The position numbers and the translations under genes were made by a program. A stretch of DNA of 64,000 bases from Flavobacteriales bacterium (GTDB taxonomy: Bacteria; Bacteroidota; Bacteroidia; Flavobacteriales_D; Sanyastnellaceae), in NCBI GenBank assembly GCA_018402085.1, contig JAGYJM010000002.1, positions 3,414,526 to 3,478,525 of the forward strand, read 5' to 3'. Of this stretch, positions 9,848 to 20,516 are shown one piece after another. The notes under the pieces were generated by a model. The model was given only the letters and a program-made list of their open reading frames with translations, had not been told where the DNA came from and made no database searches. Position 1 is the first letter of the stretch; each line of letters begins with the position of its first letter.

Positions 9848-11929
9848 TTAGCGCAGTACAAAACGTTCGGTAACGGCATGATCACCAATTTGCATGCGCA
9901 AGAGGTAAACACCTGAGGCCAGACCGTTACGATTGATTTGAATGTTGTTTTCTCCTGTTGAGCTCCGGCCTTCAAAGAGCTGCAACACCTGACGGCCGGT
10001 CATATCCAGCAAGGTGAAATTGACCTCCGCAGCAGCAGAAAGGTAGTAACGGAGCAGCGCGTTTTGTTCTGCCGGGTTAGGCGCTATGCTGTACCTGAAG
10101 TTTGAAGCAATGTCGTTCACGCTCAAATCGGTTTCATATACCACGTCAATATTGATGTCATCCATATATACATGGTTCCCACCCCGACCTTCAAAATCAA
10201 ACTTCACCCTAAAACCGTCGACCAGAAAGTCAGGGTTGTCGACCACAATGGTGTTTTCTGCCCATTCATTGAGTCCTGAAGGAACGAAGGGTGAATTCTG
10301 AGGTTCTGCGGTTGGTAAGTCGGTGAAGCCGCGGTGAACCTTGCGCAGGGCCCAGGTTTCACCGCAGTCTTTTGACACGCTGACTTTGATGCGGTCATCG
10401 GTTTCATCAGGGAGGTTGCAATACGACCAACGGTAGGAGACGGTTGCGTACAAGGCGTCGGTGAGGTCCATGGTGGACGAGGTCAGTTCATCATTGCTCA
10501 TCTCCACGTTGTTGTTTCGATTTCGGATACGGATACAGCTGTTTCCTGTATATGCCGTAACGGAGGTTTCTTCCCAGGTTACGTTATCGTGCTCGTTGAA
10601 AATAAACCACTCGTTTTCATCGAGGCCATCTTCAAAGCTATCTGTGAAAGGGTCTTCCAGGGCATCAGAGGGCAATACACGGATGTAATCGTTCCTGGTG
10701 GCTGAAACAGACTCAAACCCGTCGCTCACGGTGAGGGTTACCGAGTAGATGCCGGGCTCGTCGAAAGTCACCATAGGATTTCTGTGCTCTTCTTCGTTGC
10801 TACCCTCAATGGTAAATGTGCCGAAGTTCCATGACCACTCGCTAATGTTATGGTACGAGTAATCATTCATTTGAACAGAGTCTCCGGCGCAGATGACCAC
10901 GCGGTCTGCGTCGAACTCTGCAGCACAAAGCACACTTTCTTCAAATACGCCCGTTGCTTCAAGGTTTTGCTCTGACCATAGATCGTTACGGTCTGCTACG
11001 TTTGAGAAGGCCGCGGTGCGCATGCGCGAACGCTGACCGGGAGTGAACATTCGTGAACAGTACGAATAATCCATATAATTCTGCACGTTGTCAAGGGAGC
11101 CACATGATTCACCATCGAGTATGCAGCTCGTCCAGCCGACGGTCAGTGGGGTATCAGCGACACCGTCGTCGGTGTCACAATTTGAAGCAAGGCCGGGGTT
11201 GTTTGTAGGTCCCCACGGGTGCATCAGGTTGAGCCAGTGGCCCACCTCGTGTGTGAGGGTGCGCGAACGAAATACATTCGAGGTGCCCATATCACCGGTA
11301 TAGTCATGCAAGAGTACGATACCGTCTTCATCTTCCATCCAGGGGTTGTCAACGCTTCCGGGTAAGAAGGTATAGCCGGCAGCACCACCGGCATCAGCGC
11401 AGACCCATACGTTCATGTACATTTCACGCGGCCAGAAAATCAAGCTTTTCATTTGATCATCGCCCTGGTAAGTCAGGCTGCTTTCAATTCGGTTGATGCC
11501 TTTAGTGCAGTTGCCTTGCGGGTCGCGTTTAGCTAACCTAAATTCAATGTGGATGTCACTTGGCAGGTCTTCAAAAGCATCTACTACATCTGCAACATCT
11601 TCATTCAAAAGACGGAAGTCACGGTTGAGTACTTCCATCGCGCTGTATACCTGTTCGTCGGAGATGTTCTCGGGCCCATTGTCGTGGATGATGTGAAAAA
11701 CCACCGGAATGATCAGTAATTGATCGTCACCTCCTGATGAACGATAAACCGCTCCTTCTTCTTCGAGCTGGCGATTAGCGCGCTCGGCATCCGCACGGAG
11801 ATGCGGAAAACGCTGAAAGATCTTTTCAGTCTCTTCAGTTTGTCCGCAGTATTTGATATCCTGCGCTTGCGCAGAAAATGAAATAAAAATAAAAAGGGCA
11901 AGGGCACCAGGCAGTAAAAATCTCATCAT
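9848..11929 (-). CDS. Secreted M43 (pappalysin-type) metalloprotease, T9SS cargo
   Basis: A 693-residue protein with signal peptide to residue ~22 (FSAQAQ) and the catalytic zinc motif HEVGHWLNLMH at residues 227-237 (His227, Glu228, His231, His237); an MDYSYC Met-turn follows near residue 287. The Asn in place of the usual Gly in HExxHxxGxxH occurs in M43B members. A PKD domain (SVTLTVSDGFESVSATRND, ~350-415) and a jelly-roll/MAM-like module (~430-600) precede a type A T9SS sorting domain (IAPNPAEQNALLRYYL to RFVLR). It should be exported, processed and released or surface-bound, digesting extracellular protein. It is a single gene with its own terminator; no clear promoter was found in the 177 bp upstream. 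Confidence 0.93.
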   Translation of the reverse strand: MMRFLLPGALALFIFISFSAQAQDIKYCGQTEETEKIFQRFPHLRADAERANRQLEEEGAVYRSSGGDDQLLIIPVVFHIIHDNGPENISDEQVYSAMEVLNRDFRLLNEDVADVVDAFEDLPSDIHIEFRLAKRDPQGNCTKGINRIESSLTYQGDDQMKSLIFWPREMYMNVWVCADAGGAAGYTFLPGSVDNPWMEDEDGIVLLHDYTGDMGTSNVFRSRTLTHEVGHWLNLMHPWGPTNNPGLASNCDTDDGVADTPLTVGWTSCILDGESCGSLDNVQNYMDYSYCSRMFTPGQRSRMRTAAFSNVADRNDLWSEQNLEATGVFEESVLCAAEFDADRVVICAGDSVQMNDYSYHNISEWSWNFGTFTIEGSNEEEHRNPMVTFDEPGIYSVTLTVSDGFESVSATRNDYIRVLPSDALEDPFTDSFEDGLDENEWFIFNEHDNVTWEETSVTAYTGNSCIRIRNRNNNVEMSNDELTSSTMDLTDALYATVSYRWSYCNLPDETDDRIKVSVSKDCGETWALRKVHRGFTDLPTAEPQNSPFVPSGLNEWAENTIVVDNPDFLVDGFRVKFDFEGRGGNHVYMDDINIDVVYETDLSVNDIASNFRYSIAPNPAEQNALLRYYLSAAAEVNFTLLDMTGRQVLQLFEGRSSTGENNIQINRNGLASGVYLLRMQIGDHAVTERFVLR

Positions 11930-12106
11930 CCTTTAGGTTTAGGAGCCTTAAATTTAACTCTCAAATGGTACAATTGTATAGCACCATACCCTAAAACAAC
12001 GCAAGAAATAGGATTGCTGTTCAATCAGAAGTGTCTTACAAAGGTTCAGACGACACGGTTAAGGCGAGCTTAGACAAGAAAAGCCGTGGATTAAAAACCG
12101 AACCTG
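11930..12106. other. Intergenic gap between M43 protease and giant surface protein
   Basis: 177 bp with no ORF, no strong hairpin and no recognised repeat. It should hold the protease promoter, but only weak matches to TAnnTTTG are visible on the minus strand. Confidence 0.5.
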
Positions 12107-15100
12107 CTACCTCAAGATGGTCACGCGGCCTGTGATGACCTGTGTATTCTCAGCACTAGTAGCTCTGAAGCGAAGCTCCCACACGTAGACATCATTCTGC
12201 ACATAATAGCCGCCACTCTGATAATTTCCATTCCACCCTTCACCGGGTACGGTTGTCTGGTATACAATATCACCCCAGCGGTTCCATATCCGAAACAGGT
12301 ACTCTTCAGCCAGTACACCACCGCCAATCACAGGTGCAAAAACCTCATTTAACCCGTCATTATCAGGGGTAAATGCATTCGGTACGTAGATCGAGGTCTC
12401 GCTTTGTACACCGATAATGTTGCAAGTGGTATCCGCACAGCCAAAGGCGTTTTCTGCGATAAGGCAGACTTCATAAGTTGCGAGGTCAACCGGAGGCAGC
12501 TCAAGCAGGGGCTCTTCTTCGGTACTTGCACCTAAGCCCCCGAAGTCCCAGATGTATGTTTCTGCATTGTCAGAGAGGTTGATGAAGTCAACCACGTTAT
12601 CAAGCGTGGTTACCGGGTTGGGTGTCCAGGTGAACTGAGCATCCGGGTAATCATACACTTCGATTGGTGTATCGAGGGTATCCGTGAATACGCAACCCTG
12701 GTTAGATGTAACCGTCAGGGAGGGCTCGTAAATGCCCGGAGTTGCGTAGGTGTATGATATATCGGAGCAGGTAGGCAGAATAGTACCATCTCCCATGTCC
12801 CACTCGCAAATTCCAAAGAAAGACTCGTCAGTAGCGTTCACCAGGTTGGTAGTCACCGGGAAACAACCTTCGAGGGTGTCTGCTGAAATGGTAACATTTG
12901 GTAAGGCAAAGTTTTGTACCGTAATGGTATCACTGGCCGGAGCATTACAGCCGTCGGTTACAAATAACACAAACTCACTCTGGTTCAGGTTGGCCGGACA
13001 CACGGAGAGGTTTGGCGTGGTGGCAAGGGTGTCGTTCGCAGGAAATTCTACCCAGGTGTATTGAAGTTGTCCGTTGCCGCCCGAGGCATCCGAGTTGAAC
13101 TCCAGGCATTCACCATTACAGATTTGGTAGAAGGTTTCCGGACCCACGCTGACGGAGATCACTTCAGGTAAAACGGCAGTAGAGCTCAGGGTGTCGGAAG
13201 TGCAACCATTGCCGTCTGTTGCCACAACAAAAGCAGTCAGAGAATCTGCCATGGTAAACACGTAGGGATTCTCCGCTGAAAGTGGGTTGGAGGGAGGTGT
13301 ATTTCCGTACCACTGATAAGTGAAGTTGCCGTCACCACCGGAGGCTTCGGCGCTGAAGCTAACCTCGTCTCCTACGCAATAGACATCACTGTCGATATCG
13401 ACACTCATGCTGATGGCGTCTGACAAGTAGTTGAGTGTTACCAAGGTATCAGCTTCGCAGCCCTGTGCGTCAGTGCCCGTGACGGTGTAGTCTCCCGCAA
13501 GCAGGTTGTTGAAAATCCCAAGGTTATTCGTTTCACCGGTTTCGAGCAGCGTGAAAGTCACGGCAGAAGCAGATTCAGCATCTATGATTCCCGTTGCTTC
13601 TTCAAAACATGCGGGCTCTGTTATGGCGACGTCGTCGAGGAAATAGGGTGGGTTTTCAAGCAGTTCCACTTCTCCTTGCAGGGTGCAGCCAATGCTATCT
13701 GTAACAGTGTAGGCATAGCTTCCTGCACAAAGTTCGTCTACTGTTGCTGTCGTTTCCGGGAGGGTTGACCAGGTGTAGCCAAATGGTTCAAACCCGCCGC
13801 TGACGATGAGTTCAATGCTTCCGTCGCAGGCCTCGAAGCATAGGGCATCGGTAAATACTTCTTCTGCCTCGAGGGGAGCACCAACATTGATGAATACAGA
13901 ATCTTGTGAAGCGCAGTCGAACACATCAAACACGGTGACAACAAACCAGTCTGAGTTTTCTGGGCTGACAGTGGGGTTGGGAGTGTCAAGGCCCCCATTC
14001 GGATAACCTCCATTGTCTTGCCATTGGTAGGCATCACCTCCGGCAGCATTCAACTGCACTTCATCGCCATCACAAATAAAAATCTCTTCTCCGGCCTCTG
14101 CTTGGGGCAGCGGTTGAACAGTTACGGTGACTTCATCGGTAGCGCTGCACTGGGCATCGCTCACAGTGACTTCAAATAAGAGATCTTCAGGCACACCGGT
14201 ATCATTGGTTGCTGTGACGGTGGGCTCCGGTAAAGTGTTGTCATCGAGAAACGCGCTGTTGTTCCACTCATACGTGTATCCATTAACGTCTGCTGTGCCG
14301 ATGGTCAGGTCTGCCCCAGAGCAGAGGGTCTGGTCTGCCCCCGCATCTGCCAGAGGAATAGGAACCTCATCGATTTGAATGCATGTTCCAGGGGCAATGA
14401 CGCAACCGTTCGCATCGGATACCTGATCGATGCAGAAGGCTCCGGAGAGGTTGGTGGTAATCGCTGCCTGGTCGCTATTGGCAACAGTTTGGAATGCTGT
14501 GCCATCAATGCTGTAGTCAATCGTGTAGGGGCTTGCGCCTGTCAAGTCAATCAGCACATCTACTGAAGCGCCGGCACAAAAGCTCGTGTCTCCAAAAGCG
14601 AATACAGCGTCTGGCTGCGGGTCAACCGCTACGTTCACCGGGTCGGAGTCGGTGTCGTTCACGCAGCCGGTGGCGTCGGCTACACTGTCAACAAACCAGA
14701 GGGTGCTGTCGCTAACGGTATAGGTTGAAACGGCGTTGTTGAAGGTTACCGTTTCGGTGAAGTCGATGGTGCCGTCAGCACCTGAATCGTTGGCGATGGT
14801 GACTTCCCAATCGCCTGTACCGCTAAGTTCGAGCTGAAGGTCGAGGTTTTCGCCCTCACAGAGGCTGCCTCCGCCGCTGAGGGTGGCTTCAGGAAGCGGA
14901 TTCACTATGACATCGGCTGTGCCGTCAACAACACCCTGGCAGGCGTCATTTTCTACACTCAATAAACTGTAAGAGCCAGGATCACTCACTTCGAATGTAG
15001 TCGTCAGATCGTTCACAGGGCCCACCGGACTATCCGGCGCTTCTGCGCCGTCAATGGCATAAGCAAAGGTATAAGGGCCATCTCCGGTAAAATCAACCGT

Positions 15101-18100
15101 CAGTTCAAGCGTTTCACCCTCACAGATCGTTCCTCCACCCGAAAGTGCAGCTGTGGGTGCTTCAACGATCGTAAACGGGGTGCCCGCGGCGATTGAAATC
15201 ACATCTGCGCCCAGGTCTACTACCCCGCTGCCGTCATCGTCTCCGGCTACTGCCGAAATGTAATATTCGGTTCCGTACTGTAAGGTGCCCGGCAGGTCAA
15301 GGTCATTCGCAACATCCCAGAGCGGCTGATCGTTGACATAGTAAACGACCCCGAGTTGCTCGCCCGGATCACTGTGAATGATAAACGACAGCACATCGTT
15401 CGGGTCGAGAACCTCATCGCCATTGTGAATGGCCTCCAGCAGGCCGTCGTCGCATACCGTAAGCGGGTCAGAATCCATGGTGCCGGCGAAGGTGAGAATC
15501 GGACAAGAGAACGGGTCAAGAGTAATCGTAAATGGGTTGCAATCGTTCGCGTCAGTAATCGTGAAGGTATGACCATCTTCAGGCACCAGCGGGTCACTGG
15601 TGTATTCAAAGCTTGCGCCGCCATTGTTGGTGACGAGCTGACCGGGCAGATCTACTGAGTAACTGTTCGGATCACCACCGGTAATCTCAAAGAAGAACTC
15701 GAATGTTTGTCCGGTCAGCGCGCATAAGGTATCCAAGCCGATCACTTCCGGAGTTCCGTTTATAACAACCTCCACGTTGCCCTGAGGAGAGCCGGTGCAG
15801 ACCGGGTTTCCAGTACCGGTAATGGAGGTGATCTCATAGGTCGTAGTAGCGAGCGGCGTAACGGTGTATAGTTGTCCGTCAACCACGTCATCAAGCACCT
15901 CTGTAGTGGTGTTTCCGTTTTCGGCGGCGCTGATTTCGAGGTCAGCCGGCCCATTGGTCACGTTGATCACGAGCTCTCCTGTTTCACCGTCGCACAGTGC
16001 AAGCCCGGCGGCAAAGGAGGCGTCAGGAATAGGGTTTACAGTAATTGTAACCTCATCATTCAGAATATTCAGACAGGTATTGGCACCGTCGGTGAAGTTC
16101 GTTAGCGTGTAAACGGTGGTGTTCACCGGGCATTCTTGCACGATATACACGCTATCAATCATGTCATTTACGAGGTCGAGCCCGGCGTAAGTCTGGCCGT
16201 TCAGGTCAAATCCGACCGGGCCGGATGCATTGCTGAAGTCGAATGCGAGGTCTGCACATTCGCCTTCGCAAACGGTGGCGTCTCCTGAAGCATCTACGGT
16301 AGCGATCGGGGTAACGGTGAGATCGAGCGTATTGTCAACAGACACGTCCATGACGCAGCCGGAGCCCTCATCTGTGGCACTGAGAAGTGTCGCCTGGTAG
16401 TCTGCAGCGGGGCAAACCTGGTAAACGTCTCCTGCGGCAACATTGAGGGTGCTGGTGGTGGTTGTGCCGTCAATGATTTCTTCGATTTCAAGGGTGTAAA
16501 GCCCTGAGCCAGCCGCAAAAGAGAACGTGATATCGAAGCATTCTCCGGCGCAAATGGCTCCGGTTGGCGCCGCAAAAGCGGCGGATGCCAGGGGTGTTTC
16601 GGTCAGCGTTACACAGCTTGCCGGGGAGGCCTCGCAACCGTTGACATCGCTGACCAGATCGATGCAATACTGGGTGTCACCATTCGGGTTTACGCTTTCG
16701 ATGTGACCATCAGTGATTCCGGCAGCGGTGAAGCTGTTTGTTCCGTCAGACCAATCGACATCAAAAGGACCGTTGGCTCCGAGTGCGAAGACGAGGTCAA
16801 AGTTGTCGTTAGCGCAAACGGTAGCGTCAGCCTGCAGTTGCGCCGTAGGAAGCGGGTTCACGGTGATGGTACGTGAGAGATTGACATCAGCAACACATCC
16901 GGTTCCGGCATCGGTCAGTTGAAGGAGTTCAAAGGAGGTGGTGTTTGCCGGTGAATTGGCCAGGTTCCAGGTGAATGGTGACGCGTTGATGATGATGGGA
17001 GAGGCTTCTCCGGCTAAATCATGCGTGAGTTCCCACGGCCCGGTGCCGGTGAGTTCCAGGTCAAACGACACGGCCTCGCCCTCACAGATAGTGACATCTG
17101 GAGAGACCAGCAGTCCGGGAAGATCATTCACAATTACATCTGTGCCTGCCGCAACAGTGTTGGCGCAGAAAGGAGCATCGGTGTACTGTACATTGGTAAT
17201 AGAATAGGTGGTGCCGGCAGCGGGTGATACATTCACAAGGTCTCCGTTTGTAGCGATGATTGGCGACGCCGGTGTTCCGTCATTCGGGTCGTAGCTTACC
17301 TCGTAAGACCCTGCCTGATCAATCAAGAGCTCAAGGTCAAGTGCATCACCGGCGCAGATGGGCGCCGGATCAGCGAAAGCGGCTGTTACCTCGGGGCGAA
17401 CGGTAATGGTTACGCTACTTGGGACGTCGTAGGTGCATACCGGCACATTGCCGTCTGTGACCAGTTGCAGGGTGTACGTGGTGGTGACTGAGGGGCAGAC
17501 TTCAAAAACTTCCTGGTCGTTGAGCACGCCGGTAGCTTCAAGGGTACCGGTTTCTTCATTGAGAAGCTCAACGTTGAAAGGGCCCGTTCCGGTGAAACTA
17601 AAGGAGATATCGGTGCATGCTCCTTCACATATTGTGGCATCGCCCGCAATGCTGCCGGTGGGCGGTTCAACACTTTCTACGGTGATGACAGTGTCTCGTG
17701 AACAATCAGCAAGCGCAAGGTCGGTGATGGTTACGGTGTAGTCATCTCCGGTGAGTCCGGAGATGTCTTCTGTTGCCTCGCCTGTGGCAGGCCAGTTGAA
17801 AGTGTATGGACCACCGGCCCCGTTGACGGTCAGGTCAATGGCTCCGTCGTTTCCTGCACATGATTCGTCTGTAATCACAGCATCAATGGAGCTGATGGCG
17901 ACATTGACCGTGAGCGTATCGAGTACATTACAAGCGGGGTTGGCGTTGAGCGCGGTCACTTCGTATTCAGTGGTCACCGAAGGAGACAGGGTCTGTTGCG
18001 GGTCATTTGTAGGAATCACCGAGAGGTCACCACTGACCGGGTTCCAGTCGAACTGACTGTCGCCCGCGGCTTCCACGACAACATCACTCCCTTGGCAGAT

Positions 18101-19288
18101 TAAGGTGTCACTGATAGAGAGTTGCAATGACGGGTTGACATTAATAATGACTTGTATCTGGTCGGAGGTGGGGTTTATACAAGCGTCATCAACCGCGTCA
18201 ATGGTCACCGTGGTGCTTCCGATCATGCTCTCATCGATCTCAACGCAAAGCTCAGCGCTCGCGGGATTGAGACCGGACTGCGTAAAAGCACCTCCCGGGA
18301 AAAGCGTTTCGAAGTCACTGCTGAGGCTGATAGAGCGGAAGATATTTGCATTTTCTGCCTCAACGGTTATGCAAAGTGAATCGCCCACGCAAACATCAAC
18401 CTCGTTGTCAGCAATTTGAGTGGCGTCGTCATTGATGTCCTGGATTTCAGGCAATAGAAAATTCGTAGGTGTGGCGTCGCATGACCTCACCACAAAAGCG
18501 ATGGTCTCCTGAATGGTGCCTACATAATCAGCGCCATCAAACATGTCAATTTGCACCGCTACAGCATAGGTGCCGAACATCATGGGAGCATCGAAGGTGA
18601 TGGTGCCGGCGACGTCATCGAAAACGAGTCCAGGAATGGGCTCGTCGCAAGGCTCAATGAGCGGGGCGTCTGCTCCGCCAATGGTTTGTGGACAGACCAG
18701 TGATAGATCGAGCGTGTAACCTACCGGGTTGGCAATGTCAAGGGTATAGTTCACGGGGTCACCAGCACAGGCATATGCGATGGGCAGGTTCAGTTGCGGC
18801 ACGGCTGAGTCGGTGCAACCTGCGACTGTGGGATTCAGGGTCGCGGCAATGTAGGCAGTGGGAAGCGCGCCATTGTCCATGTTGATGAAGTAGTTCCAGT
18901 CACCGGCGGCCCACGAAAGTTCCCATTCGCAGGCAGGGTCGAGGGTTACCTCTTCGTAATAAGTAAGTTGTTGGGTGCCTGGTATAAAGCCTCCGTTGCA
19001 ACTGGAATTTTCAATTTCGGACGGGCACAAATCAGAGATGTCATCGACTGATTGCAAGGGTAAGTTGACCGAGAATGGTAAAGAGCACCCGTTCGGAATG
19101 AAGAACACGTTTTCCTGAATCGTGGCCGGGGTTGCTCCAAAACAGTCTTTATATAAGGTTAATGTGATTCCATAGTCATCACCTCCCAGGCAGGTGTAGG
19201 TAATGTTCCCCCCGAGGATATGATTGGCACTCGTGTCAAGAGTGACAAAAATGAGCAGGATGCTCAGTGCTTTTTTGGTCCAACACAT
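12107..19288 (-). CDS. Giant Ig/PKD/SprB-repeat surface protein with type B T9SS sorting domain
   Basis: A 2393-residue secreted protein. After a signal peptide (to ~residue 22) comes the opening NHILGGNITYTCLGGDDYG seen in many large Bacteroidota adhesins. The middle is about twenty degenerate beta modules of 75-110 residues, each with a motif of the type ATVCEGEC-x-DLxFxxxG-x-GP. At least two are SprB-type repeats (ITDESCAGNDGAIDLTVNGAGGPY at ~470; FTDALCFEACDGSIELIVSGG at ~1850). A PKD unit (ATYEVCLIAENAFGC) precedes the gliding-motility C-terminal domain (IYVPNAFTPDNDGLNEVF, FRIWNRWGDIVYQT). The paired cysteines suggest disulfide stabilisation. Likely a cell-surface adhesin or gliding filament relative of SprB; no PorP gene is adjacent. 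No frameshift is seen across 7.2 kb. Confidence 0.92.
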   Translation of the reverse strand: MCWTKKALSILLIFVTLDTSANHILGGNITYTCLGGDDYGITLTLYKDCFGATPATIQENVFFIPNGCSLPFSVNLPLQSVDDISDLCPSEIENSSCNGGFIPGTQQLTYYEEVTLDPACEWELSWAAGDWNYFINMDNGALPTAYIAATLNPTVAGCTDSAVPQLNLPIAYACAGDPVNYTLDIANPVGYTLDLSLVCPQTIGGADAPLIEPCDEPIPGLVFDDVAGTITFDAPMMFGTYAVAVQIDMFDGADYVGTIQETIAFVVRSCDATPTNFLLPEIQDINDDATQIADNEVDVCVGDSLCITVEAENANIFRSISLSSDFETLFPGGAFTQSGLNPASAELCVEIDESMIGSTTVTIDAVDDACINPTSDQIQVIINVNPSLQLSISDTLICQGSDVVVEAAGDSQFDWNPVSGDLSVIPTNDPQQTLSPSVTTEYEVTALNANPACNVLDTLTVNVAISSIDAVITDESCAGNDGAIDLTVNGAGGPYTFNWPATGEATEDISGLTGDDYTVTITDLALADCSRDTVITVESVEPPTGSIAGDATICEGACTDISFSFTGTGPFNVELLNEETGTLEATGVLNDQEVFEVCPSVTTTYTLQLVTDGNVPVCTYDVPSSVTITVRPEVTAAFADPAPICAGDALDLELLIDQAGSYEVSYDPNDGTPASPIIATNGDLVNVSPAAGTTYSITNVQYTDAPFCANTVAAGTDVIVNDLPGLLVSPDVTICEGEAVSFDLELTGTGPWELTHDLAGEASPIIINASPFTWNLANSPANTTSFELLQLTDAGTGCVADVNLSRTITVNPLPTAQLQADATVCANDNFDLVFALGANGPFDVDWSDGTNSFTAAGITDGHIESVNPNGDTQYCIDLVSDVNGCEASPASCVTLTETPLASAAFAAPTGAICAGECFDITFSFAAGSGLYTLEIEEIIDGTTTTSTLNVAAGDVYQVCPAADYQATLLSATDEGSGCVMDVSVDNTLDLTVTPIATVDASGDATVCEGECADLAFDFSNASGPVGFDLNGQTYAGLDLVNDMIDSVYIVQECPVNTTVYTLTNFTDGANTCLNILNDEVTITVNPIPDASFAAGLALCDGETGELVINVTNGPADLEISAAENGNTTTEVLDDVVDGQLYTVTPLATTTYEITSITGTGNPVCTGSPQGNVEVVINGTPEVIGLDTLCALTGQTFEFFFEITGGDPNSYSVDLPGQLVTNNGGASFEYTSDPLVPEDGHTFTITDANDCNPFTITLDPFSCPILTFAGTMDSDPLTVCDDGLLEAIHNGDEVLDPNDVLSFIIHSDPGEQLGVVYYVNDQPLWDVANDLDLPGTLQYGTEYYISAVAGDDDGSGVVDLGADVISIAAGTPFTIVEAPTAALSGGGTICEGETLELTVDFTGDGPYTFAYAIDGAEAPDSPVGPVNDLTTTFEVSDPGSYSLLSVENDACQGVVDGTADVIVNPLPEATLSGGGSLCEGENLDLQLELSGTGDWEVTIANDSGADGTIDFTETVTFNNAVSTYTVSDSTLWFVDSVADATGCVNDTDSDPVNVAVDPQPDAVFAFGDTSFCAGASVDVLIDLTGASPYTIDYSIDGTAFQTVANSDQAAITTNLSGAFCIDQVSDANGCVIAPGTCIQIDEVPIPLADAGADQTLCSGADLTIGTADVNGYTYEWNNSAFLDDNTLPEPTVTATNDTGVPEDLLFEVTVSDAQCSATDEVTVTVQPLPQAEAGEEIFICDGDEVQLNAAGGDAYQWQDNGGYPNGGLDTPNPTVSPENSDWFVVTVFDVFDCASQDSVFINVGAPLEAEEVFTDALCFEACDGSIELIVSGGFEPFGYTWSTLPETTATVDELCAGSYAYTVTDSIGCTLQGEVELLENPPYFLDDVAITEPACFEEATGIIDAESASAVTFTLLETGETNNLGIFNNLLAGDYTVTGTDAQGCEADTLVTLNYLSDAISMSVDIDSDVYCVGDEVSFSAEASGGDGNFTYQWYGNTPPSNPLSAENPYVFTMADSLTAFVVATDGNGCTSDTLSSTAVLPEVISVSVGPETFYQICNGECLEFNSDASGGNGQLQYTWVEFPANDTLATTPNLSVCPANLNQSEFVLFVTDGCNAPASDTITVQNFALPNVTISADTLEGCFPVTTNLVNATDESFFGICEWDMGDGTILPTCSDISYTYATPGIYEPSLTVTSNQGCVFTDTLDTPIEVYDYPDAQFTWTPNPVTTLDNVVDFINLSDNAETYIWDFGGLGASTEEEPLLELPPVDLATYEVCLIAENAFGCADTTCNIIGVQSETSIYVPNAFTPDNDGLNEVFAPVIGGGVLAEEYLFRIWNRWGDIVYQTTVPGEGWNGNYQSGGYYVQNDVYVWELRFRATSAENTQVITGRVTILR

Positions 19289-19371
19289 ATTTCGTCTCTG
19301 CAGTATAGCTAGTCAGCCATTGTAACAATCTGACGGTTGTCTGATCGGGTTAGTCAGGCTTTGGTCCTCTT

Positions 19372-19379
19372 CAAAAGTA
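19372..19379 (-). promoter_or_regulatory. Possible -7 element for the giant surface protein gene
   Basis: On the minus strand this reads TACTTTTG, a perfect match to the Bacteroidota -7 consensus TAnnTTTG, and would give a leader of about 75-80 nt. No TTTG is found at the expected -33 spacing, so this is only a candidate. Confidence 0.3.
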
Positions 19380-19519
19380 ATCAATCGCAATGAGAAGCTC
19401 TCGCGTGAAATCCTATCGTGGCTTTTGTTATGAAAATGTGACCAAAGTGATAAAAAGAGCCATGAGGCCGTGAACATTTCTAATTTTACGGCGCAAACCG
19501 TAGTACAAATCATACGCAC

Positions 19520-20452
19520 ATGAAATCACTCTTTACTCTTGCAATTGTCTTGTTTACAGGACACACAGCCTTCTCACAAGGTTGCACTGACCTGTTTTTC
19601 TCTGAATACTGTGAAGGTTCAGGAAACAATAAAGGTCTCGAAATTTACAACCCAACGGCAAACCCAATTGACCTCACACCATACGTGGTGGAGCGTTGGT
19701 CAAATGGTGCGCAAGCCGTGTCTGACGCGACTGATCTTGTAGGCACCATTGAGCCTTACGGCACATGGGTAATCGTGAACGGCCAGACTGAAGACGTAGA
19801 GCTTGGCGGCGGACTGGTGTCTCCGGCGGTTGACCCTGCGATGCAAGCTTTTGCAGACCAGCTTGACAACCCATACCCGGCACCAACTTATATGAACGGT
19901 AACGATGCCATTCTGCTCGTGAAGAACGGGAATGTTGTGCTTGATATTTTTGGTAAGCCGGGTGAAGACCCCGGAACAGCCTGGACTGACAACGAAGCAG
20001 CAGGCTACACTTCTACCGATGGTGGAACGTGGTTGACGGCGAACCATACCCTTCGTCGTAAGTCTAATATCACCGAAGGTGTCACTGTTCCGCCGGTTGC
20101 CTTTTATGCGCTTGCAGAATGGGACAGCCTTCCGAACAACACATGGGATGGCCTTGGATCGCACGCATGCGCATGCGACCCCAATGTTGGCGTAGAAGAC
20201 CTCCAAACACCGGTAGAGTTCAACATTTTTCCGAATCCGGTGACAGAAGGGAAAATGCAAATCACCTCGAACCTTCCTATTGTACAGGTTGAGGTGTACG
20301 ACCAAAACGGTCGTCGCGTGATCCTTGAAATGGTTGAAGCAGGCTCGACCAGCTACGTGCTGATGACAGAAGAACTCGAATCAGGCATCTACGTAATGAA
20401 CGCGCTTCTCGAAGGTCGTCGCACCTTCTCGCAGCGTGTGGTTATTCGTTAA
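19520..20452 (+). CDS. Lamin-tail-domain secreted protein, T9SS cargo
   Basis: A 310-residue protein with signal peptide to residue ~19 (HTAFSQ). Residues ~20-170 are a lamin tail domain: LFFSEYCEGSGNNKGLEIYNPT, then a YVVERW strand, GTWVIVNG, and NDAILLVKNGNVVLDIFG. In bacteria this fold is common in secreted nucleases and surface proteins and is thought to bind nucleic acid or polymers. The C-terminal ~75 residues are a type A T9SS sorting domain (FNIFPNPVTEGKMQI to QRVVIR). No catalytic domain is present, so it is probably a binding component. A strong terminator follows, then a TonB receptor gene and a phospholipase-D-type gene on the same strand. A link to uptake of an extracellular polymer is inferred. 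Confidence 0.85.
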   Translation: MKSLFTLAIVLFTGHTAFSQGCTDLFFSEYCEGSGNNKGLEIYNPTANPIDLTPYVVERWSNGAQAVSDATDLVGTIEPYGTWVIVNGQTEDVELGGGLVSPAVDPAMQAFADQLDNPYPAPTYMNGNDAILLVKNGNVVLDIFGKPGEDPGTAWTDNEAAGYTSTDGGTWLTANHTLRRKSNITEGVTVPPVAFYALAEWDSLPNNTWDGLGSHACACDPNVGVEDLQTPVEFNIFPNPVTEGKMQITSNLPIVQVEVYDQNGRRVILEMVEAGSTSYVLMTEELESGIYVMNALLEGRRTFSQRVVIR

Positions 20453-20462
20453 TTGAATTCCT

Positions 20463-20498
20463 AAAAGGCCGTTCAGTTTTCTGGACGGCCTTTTCTTT
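20463..20498 (+). terminator. Rho-independent terminator after lamin-tail gene
   Basis: 14-bp stem with one G-T pair (20463-20476 with 20481-20494), TTTT loop, and a T-rich tail. It ends 20 bp before the TonB receptor start, so the receptor needs readthrough or a promoter inside this gap. Confidence 0.9.
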
Positions 20499-20516
20499 CC
20501 CTAATTTTTCGGAGTA

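Noticed and set aside
16555..16595. REP-like hairpin CCGCCGC-TTTT-GCGGCG inside the giant surface protein gene
   Set aside because: It encodes ASAAFAAP in frame, and the same position in a neighbouring repeat unit reads TAAFADP, so the coding sequence itself explains it.
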